64,000 nucleotides of DNA from Monosiga brevicollis MX1 (taxonomy: Eukaryota > Opisthokonta > Choanoflagellata > Craspedida > Salpingoecidae). Made by a program: the position numbers and the translations under genes. Position 1 is the stretch's first letter; the number at the start of each line of letters is the position of its first letter. The notes beneath the pieces are model-generated. The model worked only from the letters and a program-made list of their open reading frames with translations, made no database searches and was not told the origin of the DNA. The stretch lies in contig NW_001865044.1 in the NCBI RefSeq assembly GCF_000002865.3, positions 240,162 through 304,161 on the forward strand. The letters run 5' to 3'. Shown here one piece after another: positions 34,201 through 45,099 of this stretch.

Positions 34201-35217
34201 GCCGTTGAGCCAGATCTGAGCAAAGTGAAAGACCCCCTCAAAACGGAGCAACACCGAGGTGTTGACGAGCATGTCGGAGCTGAGAGCAAAATGCTTTCGA
34301 TACCAGCTGACGTTGCGCTCAAACGAGCCGTGACGAAAGTCATTGTTGGGTGAGAAGTGTGCGTTCTCAATGATAAACTATGCCGAGATGTTACAAGGAT
34401 GGCGACACACAGCAATGTCAAGGCAGCAAAGTGGCAACAAGACAACGCAGCGAAGGATGAGATCAACTGGCTGGCAGCTTGGCAGCGACGGTCGCAGTTG
34501 CAGGCGATCGCTACCGCAATCCTCACGAGGCAACCAACATCATGGGGAGCATCAACAGTTTGCCAGGCGCTATCATCAAGATTTTCGGCGCTGTTGTCAT
34601 AGGATGTACGCAAGGAAGGCACTGATGTACGGCGACCGCCATTCAGGGCTGCGGCCGTGCCATTAAAAGAACAGGTCGAGGTGTTACCGCCATGATAGCA
34701 GCGGCGGTTGCTGGCATCGATGCGCCACTGAAAGAGGCTGCCGTGAGGAGATCCGCTCATGATAGCTGCCTCGGCCAAGAATATCAGCGGCAGTGCCAAC
34801 GTACCACATAGCAGTCTGGGTTGTAGCAGCAGGCCATGGCACAATCATAATCATTCATGCGGTTGGGGTTGGGATATAAATCTGTGCACCTGGGCATGTG
34901 AATCTGATGTCAGCATCGTCGAGTTTTTAAGTTTCGAGCTTGCCCGATACGATTGATGAGGCCATGGAGAAAAGCCTCGGGCAAACACTGGTCAGGGCCA
35001 TCCCCCACGCTTCACACAGGAGGGCGAGCGCTCACGTGTAGGTACCATTGTAGTACTCTTGATAGTCACAGTGAGCATTGGGCCCAGTGCCCCCGTCCGG
35101 ACTGGGGCCGTAGCGAAAGCGCCAGCCGTAGTTGAAGTTGATGACTGTTGCTGCCTGAGCCACCGTAGCCACCGTAGCCACCAAGGCCCACACCAGCACC
35201 ACGCGACGGGCCACCAT
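31212..35217 (-). CDS. Secreted family-2 glycoside hydrolase (beta-galactosidase type) with two Cys-rich inserts
   Basis: Ten exons: 35217-35036, 34889-34805, 34727-34539, 34377-34073, 33930-33380, 33281-33172, 33101-32709, 32632-32549, 32406-31513 and 31406-31212. All phases fit and give 995 aa. A signal peptide (MVARRVVLVWALVATVATVA) is followed by a jelly-roll domain, an Ig-like domain and the TIM barrel. Barrel motifs are RMSHNPY, HPSIIVWSHCNE with the acid/base Glu497, and VLSECCS with the likely nucleophile Glu562, then FGQFDLAMFPKQ. Two similar Cys modules are inserted, at about residues 62-106 and 731-777. Both have C..C-x3-CC-x3-C-x-V/I-W..C-Y/W-x-G..C spacing like PAN/apple-type folds. 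It probably trims extracellular galactosides or related glycans; sugar preference is not shown. An in-frame ATG at 35259 would add 14 residues before the signal. Confidence 0.88.
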
Positions 35218-35522
35218 CGCTCCTGATGCTCCCGCTCGGCGATCCCCCCCGATCTTCATTAAAAAATAATAAAATCAAAGTTTTGTTTGTGTTTTGTTTG
35301 TTGATGTTTTGCTTGTTGTTGTTGTCATTTGAGCGGATTTCAAGATCGGTTGGGCTCTTGAAGCTGGAATCACGACATGCGGGCGAGATGCATGCATGTA
35401 TTCACAAAAGCTCATGCCAGCTCGGATCGCTTTGCTTCAAACAACACTGTGACGCAAAAGATTTGATACTCGGGCACAGGCGAGACGCTCAGCGTCTAAA
35501 GTTTTGGACAATGTCACGTGGG
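35218..35522. other. Gap between glycoside hydrolase start and MUL1-like 3' end
   Basis: A 305-bp stretch with TTTG/TTG-rich sequence near 35270-35335. No gene is seen. Confidence 0.5.
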
Positions 35523-37802
35523 CTAGGTGTAGACGACGGTCAGGTGGCCAATCGGACTGCGGCACATCAAACACGAGCCCTGCTGTTGGTTTACCACGTA
35601 TTCCAGAGCGCAGGTAGCGCAGAGACAGAGGTGCTTGCAGGGCTGCTCCCACCCGGCATCAGATACCCAGAAGATGCAGGCGAAATTCATCATGAGTAGG
35701 CAAAGGATGCTTTCTGCGAGGCCAACGCGTCGACACTCACCAAAATGAGCACGCTCCTGGGGCGTGTGTAGCAGATCACGCATGGATTCTGATAAAGCGC
35801 AACACGGTGGTCGAGACAAGAGTGAGGCGACAGAGATGACAGCACGCATGATGGGGCGCAATGCAACGTGGAGCCAAACCATCAGGCCCCTTGCCACGAG
35901 CACGCTTTAAAGTAACCGGGGATGCGCCAACCTCGTCTTCCTTGGGATTGGCAGCTTCATCATCGGCAGCACGCTGCAAACTTGCAAAAATGGCGCGCTG
36001 GTCGTCGCCGCGAGACTCTGGTAATAGCTCGATCAGCCCCAGCCCCAAACCAATGCGGGTGACAACCCGGCGCAAATAGGACCGCCGCCACCACCTGTAC
36101 GCCAGGACAGGAAGAGTTGAGGTGTTACGCAGGCGGGCAGATCAATAAGGAGAGAAAGGCGAAACGATGTCCATGGCCTCGGGCCAAAGGCACGCCAAGG
36201 CACACCTGAAAATGGGCCGACGCCCGAGGGTCAAGGCGAGCACCACAGTCGAGCTGACAAACATTACGCGCAAACCCTTGAGCACTGCCAGCGTTGTACA
36301 CAGGCTAATTGGTGTAGGAAGACAAAAGCATGAATGAAAGCGTCTTTATCCAAGACACGAATACGGGCAGATCCTAAAGGCAAAGACCCACTCATTCAAA
36401 TACTCCTGCAGCGTCTTTTTAGTTAATGTGAGGCCAAGCTTTGGCCCAGAAACAAGGGCATGCTCGCCGTTGTGAATGGTTAACAGCCCTATCAAGAAGC
36501 CCAGCAGGGGAGATCAGAGGGACAATGAGATGACCCATAACTTGACTTCAAGACATATCAGAGCTCAAGGAACGAACTCACCCAAGCCGAGGACGACAGC
36601 ATTCTGCGGCATCCATCGAACGCGCTCTTCGTACCCCTATTCCCGCCATGACTTCACCGATAAGGTTCATCCATCTTTGCAAACGTGACACGCCTGATTC
36701 CATTGACAAAATATGCCATCGCCGCAAAACCATACCGTGATGCCGTTGCCAGAGACCCGGGTGTACATCCAAGATGCCCACGACGCCGGGACAGTTTCAT
36801 AGAAAGCACTCTGCACATGTTCGAGTGCCACTCGATGATCGTGGACGGCGTCGCGTAGGGTGGGCAACGCCAGGCTGCCAAGCATGGTTGCAGCAGAAAC
36901 ATGGCGTGGTTGAGAACAAGCCACAATGACCGGGCTTGCTGTTGTCGATACCTGGTGCTTCGAAAAGGAGCTGCCCTCATACCTGGCCGGTGCGGTAAAC
37001 GGCCATGGCGGTGTCCTCAGGCTGGCAGCCGCCACATTTTGCTGGCTGTGCAGGACTCGACTGCGAGAGACCCTGCATGTGTACGCGCGTCAGGCACATC
37101 ATGAACGGTGAGCCAATGGTGATCTACTCGTGGGCGCATTCCAAACTACCGCAGATGCCGGGTACGCACCCCTTTTGCGTGTAGTGCTGCAGGTGCTCAG
37201 CCTGCACAACCTACAAAAGGGCACAGGAAGGAAGCAATAACGTCAAATAAACCAGCCAGTGCTAAGTCCCATCGGGCCGCCACTTGGAATACAGCCAAGT
37301 CAAGATGGTCCGAGGCTAGACTGTACCACAAGCTCTTCGCCAGCAGGCCCATGCAGCGGTGTCTTGGCGTGCACTTGGCCGGTCACAGCCACATATCGAG
37401 GCTCTAACCCACATGTACGAGCACAATGGCCACAAGTGCCCTTAGCCACCACCGAGCCCTTCAAGCAAGCACGTTTCAGACCAAGTCACGGGGACGCTAA
37501 AGGAGGCAGCCGTGAATTTTCGCCACACACCTGTGCCAGACCGCATGTTGCGACACGCTGTTCCTATGGATTCTTCCTGCAGGCCCTATGCGCAGACCAC
37601 TGTCATGGCTCGAGGTCTGTCCGCATCCTAGCGTACGCTATTGCAAGCCGTGGAGGAACAAACCTGGACGAGCTGAACCTCGCTGGCTGTCGTGCGACAA
37701 GCCTGGTCAATCATAAACGACAGCGCTGCTCCCAAGGACAAGCTAACGGTAACGACCACATCTGAGATGCGATCCCCAAACTCCACGTTGACGTCCATGA
37801 TC
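35523..37802 (-). CDS. MUL1: MUL1-like membrane E3 ubiquitin ligase
   Basis: The downstream exons are clear and in phase: 36874-36736, 36636-36582, 36488-36392, 36304-36206, 36094-35932, 35788-35741 and 35642-35523. They encode the end of a MULAN-type domain (NAVVLGLGLLTIHNGEHALV, KTLQEYLND), a membrane span (MFVSSTVVLALTL), a basic stretch and a C-terminal RING, CVICYTRPRSVLIL, spliced to PCKHLCLCATC and CLMCR. This matches the order and end of MUL1, a mitochondrial and peroxisomal outer-membrane ligase for ubiquitin and SUMO. Upstream exons are less certain: a piece reading VVQAEHLQHYTQKG near 37200-37150 fits the MULAN domain, and a frame near 37802 (MIMDVNVEFGD) may be near the start. The organelle is inferred from the family only. 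Confidence 0.7.
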
Positions 37803-38466
37803 ATGCAACAGCCGCAGCCGTGGCAGCAACGACAGCGAGCGTCGCAGTGACGGCAGTGGCGGCAACAATGGCCAGTCAGTCACCAGCTGGTGCCCAGAGG
37901 GGAAAAAAAATAGTTTCCTCCTCTTGCACAAAACTTTGCTCTTTCTTGTCATCACAAGTTTGAAAAAAAAAATAGCAGCGTCTGCTTGGTTATGAGCGCG
38001 TCACCCGCATATGTGTCGAGCAGGTGGCTCGGTCGAGGCACAAGAGGGAGGGCCAGTGGGGTGGGAGATGAACTGTTTTTTGTTTTTGTTTTTTTGAGAT
38101 GAGTTTGGCTTGCTGTTGTAAATGAGTCATGGCATCGATTTGAACATTAAGAATCACCCTTGAAGGTCAAAAGGGGGAGCACTGCTCCTGTTCTCAATGT
38201 ACGTGGTCGACAACAATCGGGCTTTGAATTCCAGCACAGCCAGATCCGTAGAAAAACTGCACAACAAGTGCTAACACAGCCAGGCCTATTTGCGTGGCTG
38301 GCCCTAAAAGGAGAAAGGAGAATTTGCCAAGGCCATGGCATCTGTCTGATGCACTTCGTGGGAGGCCGCCGCATGGATATGGTAACCTATGAGAAGCATG
38401 GCAGCAGGTCACAGAGTCAGAACCGATGCTCCTTGGACTTGACCTTGAGAGGCAAGTGATTGCATT
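37803..38466. other. Gap upstream of the MUL1-like gene and downstream of the MRTF-like gene
   Basis: Short A and T runs (37902-37912, 37963-37973, 38080-38096). A Val/Ala-rich minus-strand stretch at about 37870-37800 could hold the N-terminal span of the MUL1-like protein, but no ATG was found. Otherwise nothing is seen. Confidence 0.5.
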
Positions 38467-38769
38467 TTAAAGTTGAGCTCTCAACGCCATCCTCGTACCG
38501 TCTTTGCCGTCCTCGGTCTGGAGGCCTGAGGCAAAAGAATGCGGGTCCATACTCAGGCCAATGGATGCGGGGTCATACATGGGCTAATAGTGGACCAAAA
38601 CCAAGAGTGAGATAACCTTATTGCTCATTAATGGGCGGCATTTGATCTCCAGGATGTGCAGAGACTAACCTCGACCGACGAGCGCTTGTTAAAAGCTGGA
38701 TCCCAAGACATGGCACGATGATGACGCATCTGTGGCGCATGGTATTGCTGTTGTTGATGATGTTGTTGA

Positions 38770-38825
<56 letters not shown>

Positions 38826-41800
38826 ATGTTGTTGATGTTGTTGATGTTGTTGGTGCTGGTGCTGTTGTTGCTGATGTTGTTGTTGTTGCTGGTGCTGTTC
38901 TTCATAAAGATAGGAATGGTGCTGATGCTCACCTTGACGAATGTGCTGTTGCGCCAAATCGCTCACCTGGTGCCCAAGTCCAAAGTGCTCGGTGCTCGAG
39001 CTAGAGCCAAGAGGCGTAGCAGCGGTAGGAAGAGACAATCCCCCATCCTCCTGCACCACCGACGTATACGCTGGAAGATGACGGGAAGGCACCAAGGTGC
39101 CGGGGGCCGGTACACGACAGCGGTACACGGGGCGCTCCTGACCATGCGCGTCTGCATTGGCCGTGCCCAGAAAATCCAAGACCAACTCGTGTCCGACTCC
39201 GTAGCTGGCACCGGCCGGAACTTCAATCAGAAAGAGTCCAAGATCATGCAGTTCGTAGTCGGTAACGCCCAGCTTGGCTGATGGATCCGCCGTTGTGCCG
39301 ACCATGGGCATGGGTGTCGCCGCTGCATCGGGGGTCATGGGCATGCCCATACGGCCCAGTGAGTCAAATTCCTCCAAATCTGCATCAAACCCCAGCTCTT
39401 CGTGACCCATGTCCAGATCCAGTGGCATGAGATCATGATCCTGAGCGGAAGATAGGGCCCTGAGATCAAATGCTGTTTCAGAACTCGAGATTTTGCCGTC
39501 ACGACCATCAGCGTCAGGCGCATGAGGCACGAGGGGGGCAGCAGCATCCGCCTGAGCGCTCGAGGAGAAAGCCGATTCAACATTGGCCAGGGAGGTAGGC
39601 ACCGTAGGTGGAGCCGTGCTCGAGGTGGGCGGGGAAGCCATTGTAAACTCGGAAATGGGTGTTGCGGCCATCGAAGTGGGACCGCTTGAGGGTGAGTGCT
39701 CTGGAGGGGCACCACCGCGCCTCTCAGGGCTCGAGTTGGCGGTTGTGGGAAAAGCAAAGCCGTGCCCAAAACCAGAGGGCATGCCGGAGTAGGACTTTGA
39801 GCGCGCATGTCCAGGCGCACCATGATGAGGCACATTCTGATGCCCGTGATACCCGACGGCTTGGTTTGAGTCGCGGGTAGACGCAAGCTCTGCCGACTCG
39901 AGGCCGGTACCTCCGCTTCGGCGCGGCGAAGCCAAGAGCGAGGACCCGCGCTCCGAGACTGCGGGTGAGTCGCGACCCTGAGCTGAGGGAGCACGTGAGC
40001 TCCGCGTGCTCGTCCTGCTTTGGCGAGCCATGTTGAGTCAAGAGAGCGTGAGCGTGAGTCAAGAGCCAGCACACATGCAGCATAAAAATGACACGCCAAC
40101 GTGTGAACAAAGGAGTGCAGGACAACATGAGAACAACGTACAGGTGTCGCAAAGGGGAGCCTTGTTGATCTTGGTTGTACATGGACTGGAGCTGCAGAAA
40201 GTATTCTTGCTGGCGCAGTGCATTGGTGGATGCCTTGTGAGAGAATGGCATGGTGCCGACGAGTCCGGCACCAGCGCCGGCTGGAAGAGTGGAGGTGGTG
40301 GAGGAACGCCCGGCACGGCCGTGCAAGCTTGGAGAGCGAGACCGCTCCATCTTGCGGCTACGACTGCGACTTCGGCTGCGACTCCGAGGACGCCCCATAC
40401 TCCCCATACTCATAATGTCCTCAGGCGTGATCTCAAAAAACTTAAACTCCTTGCGAGGTCGACTACCACTGCCCTTTTTCACCTTGATGCGGTGCTCCTT
40501 GAGTCGATTCTTGACGTGCTGTTGCGGGAGGGCAGTTCCCTGCTGAAATTCGCGTAGCTCTTCGTGCAAAAGAGCGCGTTGCTGCTGGGGCTGCTGGGCA
40601 TAGATCCGCTCACGCAGGTTGCGCTGGGGTAAGGAAGAGCGCCGTTGTACAGCTGTAAGCTGATTGTTCACCTGAATGCGCGCGGCGGCAACCTGTGCAA
40701 TTTGCTCATCTTCTTCCAAAAGGCCCTGAGTTTTGCCCTCAAGCAAGCGACTCTCGGCGTGTTGTTCGATGGCATGGCGCACAATGTGCGGATGCTCTGG
40801 CCGTTTATTGAACACGGCCGTGGACTGCACGACGAGGGGTGGTTGCGTCCAGGATGGTGAGGGCAGTTCGAGATCGAGCTCAGTATCCATCTCCGGCTCT
40901 GACGGATGCAGAGCGGGGAGTTGGTGGCCGTGCAAGGATTTGGGCGGTGCCTCTGGAACAGAAAACTGAGAGTGATGGTGGTGGTAGCTGGGTCCGGAAC
41001 TCGAGGTGATGGCCGCGTGCGAGACGGCGGGACCGTTTGAAGAGGTTTCAGCTGAAGAGTGAGAGGGTACAAAACTGAGGGGCGCGTCCTCCAAAGGCAC
41101 GCTGGTAGACTGAAACTGCAGATGAAAGGGCTGCCCGGTGTGATCGGCATAGCTCAGGCCGGCATCGGATGTCAGGGGAAAAGTAGGATCTGCGTCGCCG
41201 GTAGATGACCAGCTTGGTCGCGTCGCCACCGGGCGTCGTGCAGCGGCTGAGGCCCCATCTGCACCTCGCTGTGGCGTCTGAATGGGAATGACATCCCCAG
41301 ATGGGGTGCGATACATGCGGGCCTGCCAGCTGCGCCGTTGGGAAGCGGCTGCGCGACTGGCATCAGAGGCTTCACCAGAGGATGCAGCGTGGTGAAAGTG
41401 CGGCGGAAGCGGTGGGGCCGGCGGTGCCTCGGCACGCCTTTGCGCATCGTGTCCCAGCACATCCATGTGAATGGGCTCTTCTTGGAGGAGGTTCAGGATT
41501 GGATCTCGAGGATGCAGAATGTTCGCCGACATCTACATGGGGAGGTGGCCTGAGATGAGAGATGTAAAGAGAGGACAGATCCGCACTGCGTGGTGGGGGG
41601 GAGGGGGGCACCCACCAAATCGAGCGGTCCTGGGCGCGCTTCAAGGTGGTCTTGCAAAACATTTTGAATTTGCTGACGCTGGAAAAATTGCTGACGAACA
41701 GCAATAGCAGGGGCCACGGATGATGCCACCGACGCTACGAGTTGAGCACCAGGTGGATGAGCCGAGAAAAGTAGGAAGGGCAATCGCCACAGGAAGGGGT

Positions 41801-42422
41801 TTTAAGAATATTGGGATTGAAGAAGGCGCGCTGGGTGGGAACACACTTTTGAGAATGCCAACATTTTCCAGGAACTGTGGTGTTGGTCGTGCGGAGAGAC
41901 CCTTTTGGAGCGTCTCAGACACTTTGGTATAGCGCGGCTTGTTGACAGACTCTGGGCTGGGAGGATCTGGTGGTGGGTACACAGGAAGAACATGGTGATA
42001 AAGGCGGGGGTGCAGTGTTGCGAAGCAAAGGAGCTTGTGTAGGTTGATGACAAGACAACCGGGTAGACAAAACTCACCTCGGATGATGTTGCGCTGAATA
42101 AGCTCTTCCTTGGTGCGGCGTCGATCGAGCTGGCGGCCCACGGCTGAAACAGTGCAGGCAGGCGACGGTGAGTGTTGGCAGTGGCAAGCACAACTGGATG
42201 AAAATTGGGCCGTCACCCCACCCCCGCCTTGTGCTGAGAACCTCGCGATTTCCAGGCCGCACCTTCTTTGGCATCAAGAATGGAGGGAAACTGCGTGTTG
42301 GGGGATGGTCCTTGCGTTGATTCAAGTTCATCCTCGGGCACCTCTAGGAATTGTGTATATTCGGTTGTAGTCGGCGACGCCATGGCCTGAGCACCGTCCT
42401 GCGTGGAGGACGGCATTGACAT
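38467..42422 (-). CDS. RPEL-repeat, MRTF/MKL-like transcriptional coactivator
   Basis: Seven exons: 42422-42263, 42143-42078, 41951-41847, 41734-41616, 41532-40142, 40017-38670 and 38583-38467. All phases fit and give about 1101 aa. Three RPEL actin-binding motifs appear in MRTF order. The first is RRRTKEELIQRNIIR, like the degenerate first RPEL of MRTF. The second is LQKGLSARPTPQFLENVGIL. The third is LEARPGPLDLMSANIL. Further on are a basic stretch with KEFKFFEITPED, resembling the B-box, an RS-dipeptide run, Ser/Pro-rich segments, an acidic stretch (LDLDMGHEELGFDADLEEFD) that could be an activation domain, and a long Gln/His tract. No SAP domain was seen. In animals MRTF is held by G-actin through the RPELs and activates SRF when actin polymerises. 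The exact start is open: the first exon may extend to 42527. Confidence 0.75.
38740..38905. repeat. (TTG)n / poly-Gln-coding tract
   Basis: TTG, TTGATG and related triplets on the plus strand; on the minus strand this is CAA/CAT encoding the Gln/His-rich segment of the MRTF-like protein. Pure TTG units dominate at 38776-38816, and TTGATGTTG-type units at 38817-38850. Confidence 0.9.
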
Positions 42423-43123
42423 GTCGACCCGCTTGCTTGAGTGCTTTGCCGTGGTTTGGGAGCTGACAGGGCTCAATGCCAAAGCAAGGGACGGCTGGGC
42501 GTTGCACCCAACAAGGGGCAAGGTGATCTGAGGACGGATTGAGATGCGAGGTAATACCAGGTGAACACAACAAAACAAAGGCAACAGGGCGGCCAGAGAG
42601 TGACACTGGTCGAGGCATAAGGGCGCCGATGCCCTTGACCCGGATGCATGGGACGCCAAGAAGCGCCGGCGCGCCTGAGTGAGGTGGGGTGTGTGACTTA
42701 CCCGAGTCCAACAACACGAGGCAGATGTTGAGTCCCCATCAGCCACCACCTTTCAACTCGTCAAAGAAGACAGGCCGGACTGTTCACCGGCAGCGTATAA
42801 GCGTCGGCGTGCGCTGGCCCAACGCCCAAGGTCAGCCAGGCCACTTGACACCAAACCGCGCGGAGACCTCGAGGTCACCACGAGTGTGAGCTCAAAAACG
42901 CAGCAGAAATGTCGGAGACACCAGACTGTACAGGCAAGCGCAAGTCGTGCAGCTGCCCAAAGCACACTAGATCAGATCAAGTCCACCGCAAGGATCGCCG
43001 CAAGATCAACCCCGGCAAATGCTACACCCCCCAACTACCATCCTTCAAACAGCCCACAGGGGTCGCTGCCAAACAAACACAGGGGTAGCAGTAGCAGCAG
43101 TAGCAGCAGCAGTAGCAAATCGT

Positions 43124-43163
<40 letters not shown>

Positions 43164-43861
43164 AAGGGTAGATGGTAAGTGTGTATTGTGTTACACTATC
43201 ATGCTAAATGGTTGCTTCGTTCCTTCTCTCTCTCTCTTCTCTTTCTCGCTCTCTATCTCAAACTCTCAAACCACTACTCTGAAAACTCTCAACTGTCTCA
43301 CACCGTCCTCACTCTCTCTCTTTTTGTGTTCCTGACGAACAAAATAGGAGCGATTGCAATCTATTGGATGTCGTCGTCTCGCACGCAGACGGGTGTATGT
43401 ACAGATGCCCTGTGCGCAACAGCATCGTCCAGAGGATCTGATCTGTATGGCACGGTGTGCGCTATCCGCCATCCACTGCGGTCAATCGCCTGCATGAACC
43501 ATAAGGACTCCGAGATCTCAGTCAAGAAAAAACAAGATCAGATTTCCTTGACATCCTTCTCTGACGCGCCGTGAAAGGGGTTCACGTTTTGCAGCAGGCT
43601 GATCGTCCAGCTTGCGCTCTTAGTCTGACTGCTCCGGTCTGGGCTAATCGCTGTCGCGAGTTCTAATTGCCCGGGCACTCAGTGCCCCGCGCCCAGCACA
43701 CCACCACAGCAGGCGCGGAGCCAACTTAAGGCAGTCAATAATGTGTGGCACATTGTCACACTGACGCAGCTTGCCGGTGTGTCGCGGTCAATTTTAATCT
43801 GACAAATTAAAGATCGCATTGACTGTTTTCGTCTACTGAATCTTTTTTTGTCGCGGCAGTC
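42423..43861. other. Gap with possible 5' exons and microsatellites
   Basis: The first part may hold upstream coding sequence of the MRTF-like gene: an open frame to 42527 behind an acceptor, and a possible short exon ending at 42703 with donor GTAAGT. Beyond that are AGC/AGT triplets at 43084-43118, (GT)n at 43126-43162 and a CT-rich stretch at 43222-43325. No other gene is supported. Confidence 0.55.
43126..43162. repeat. (GT)n microsatellite
   Basis: About 17 GT units, preceded by an AGC/AGT triplet repeat at 43084-43118. Confidence 0.95.
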
Positions 43862-44535
43862 TCAGGGATTAAGGGCAGTGCGGGTCCAGTCGCCGTCGAT
43901 CCGGCGGTGCTCGTAGCGGTTAGGGACGGGGGAAGCGTCGAGTTGAAGCTCGTCGACGTGGTCAACGTCACAAACCACGACACAAAAGGTAGATGGCGCG
44001 GCTTGCTCAGCGGGAGGGGCTGTGGCAGCTTCAAGCGCGGCGGGCTCCAAGGGCTCCCGAGGCGTAGGCCAGGCGTACTGGGCGCGGGTGGCCTCTGACA
44101 GACCTTGCCAGATGCGCGTGCGACAGGCCTGATCTTCTGGCGTGGCATTTCCCTGCCCATCAAGAATGCGAGCCGTGCCGCCCAAGCGATACTGTCGCCG
44201 TGCTTCACCAAAGTACCAGCATGCCTCGAAGCGTGCGTTGTTTGTCAGCTGAGTGATCTACGTTCGCGCGCAAAAAGGTGTACGCTCTGAATAGTACGCA
44301 GCAGGCCGTCACCTGACAATAAAAGGCCACAAGCGCCATTCAGACTCTTGCCACAACTCACCTTGTCGTGCCGCACATCACTGACAATAGCAAAGGCATT
44401 GGTGTCGACCCAGTCCCGAAACACGACAGTCCTTGCGTGGGGAAGGCCTGCTGCATCAGCCGTGGCCAGAACCATAAAACGCGCTGTAACGCTCGAGTAT
44501 TCGCGCAGCAGTTGCTCAATCCCTTGACGCCACAT
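43862..44535 (-). CDS. Pyridoxamine-5'-phosphate-oxidase-like FMN-binding protein
   Basis: Two exons, 44535-44362 and 44257-43862, in phase and giving 189 aa. The split-barrel fold of the PNPO/Alr4036 group is indicated by FMVLATADAAGLPHARTVVF (FMN phosphate-binding region), TNNARFEACWYFGEARRQYR, LGGTARI, and a C-terminal RYEHRRIDGDWTRTALNP block, which matches the R..W....L.P end of these flavoproteins. The N-terminal half is short and no targeting signal is seen. True PNPO makes pyridoxal phosphate; members of the Alr4036 subgroup are less well characterised, so the reaction is left open. Confidence 0.8.
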
Positions 44536-45099
44536 CTTGCCCTTTGCTCAACTGCTCTTCCCGCCACGCTCCTGTAGAGGACAGGGCGATATACCACAAA
44601 ACTCGAAAAATGAAAAAAAAAATTATACATGTAGCAACACTTGTGTCACCATCATGTGAACCCAATCAAACTTATCCAAGAATTTGCACGAACGAATGCT
44701 TGAGCAGCAAAGCCGGAACCGTGTAATGGCCAAAGGCAGGACCGTTCTGCACACCCATGGAAAAAGGCTCAGGATAAAGCAAGGCCGTGTGTATCTAGTG
44801 TCTTGTTCTTTATGCTGTTATTTTTCCTTTATGATATATTCTTTTGCTTCACAACACTGCGAGCGGGGGGCTCAGACGACATGAAGACCAGTCTGGATTC
44901 ATTTGCAACTGGGATGCCTGAACAAACGCCACGCCGTGGCGTCTCATCATGACCCAGGCGCGATACAAGCGCAGTGATCGCAGCACACAGCCATGGCAGC
45001 GAGGACAAGACACAAGAAAGGGCACAGGAAAGACCGAGGGAGACGTCGAGACACTTAATGACACTAGTTTTGAGAGAGTGGCACAGCGCGCAGCGGGCC
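44536..45099. other. Gap between PNPO-like start and PSMB6 3' end
   Basis: A 564-bp region with an A run at 44610-44622. Several frames antisense to or read through from PSMB6 introns start here, but none has independent support. Confidence 0.5.

Noticed and set aside
36654-36735. Extending a MUL1-like exon through 36735-36637
   Set aside because: That stretch is read well in one frame but makes the next clear exon out of frame. Treating it as a 99-bp intron (GTATGG..AATAG) restores the phase.
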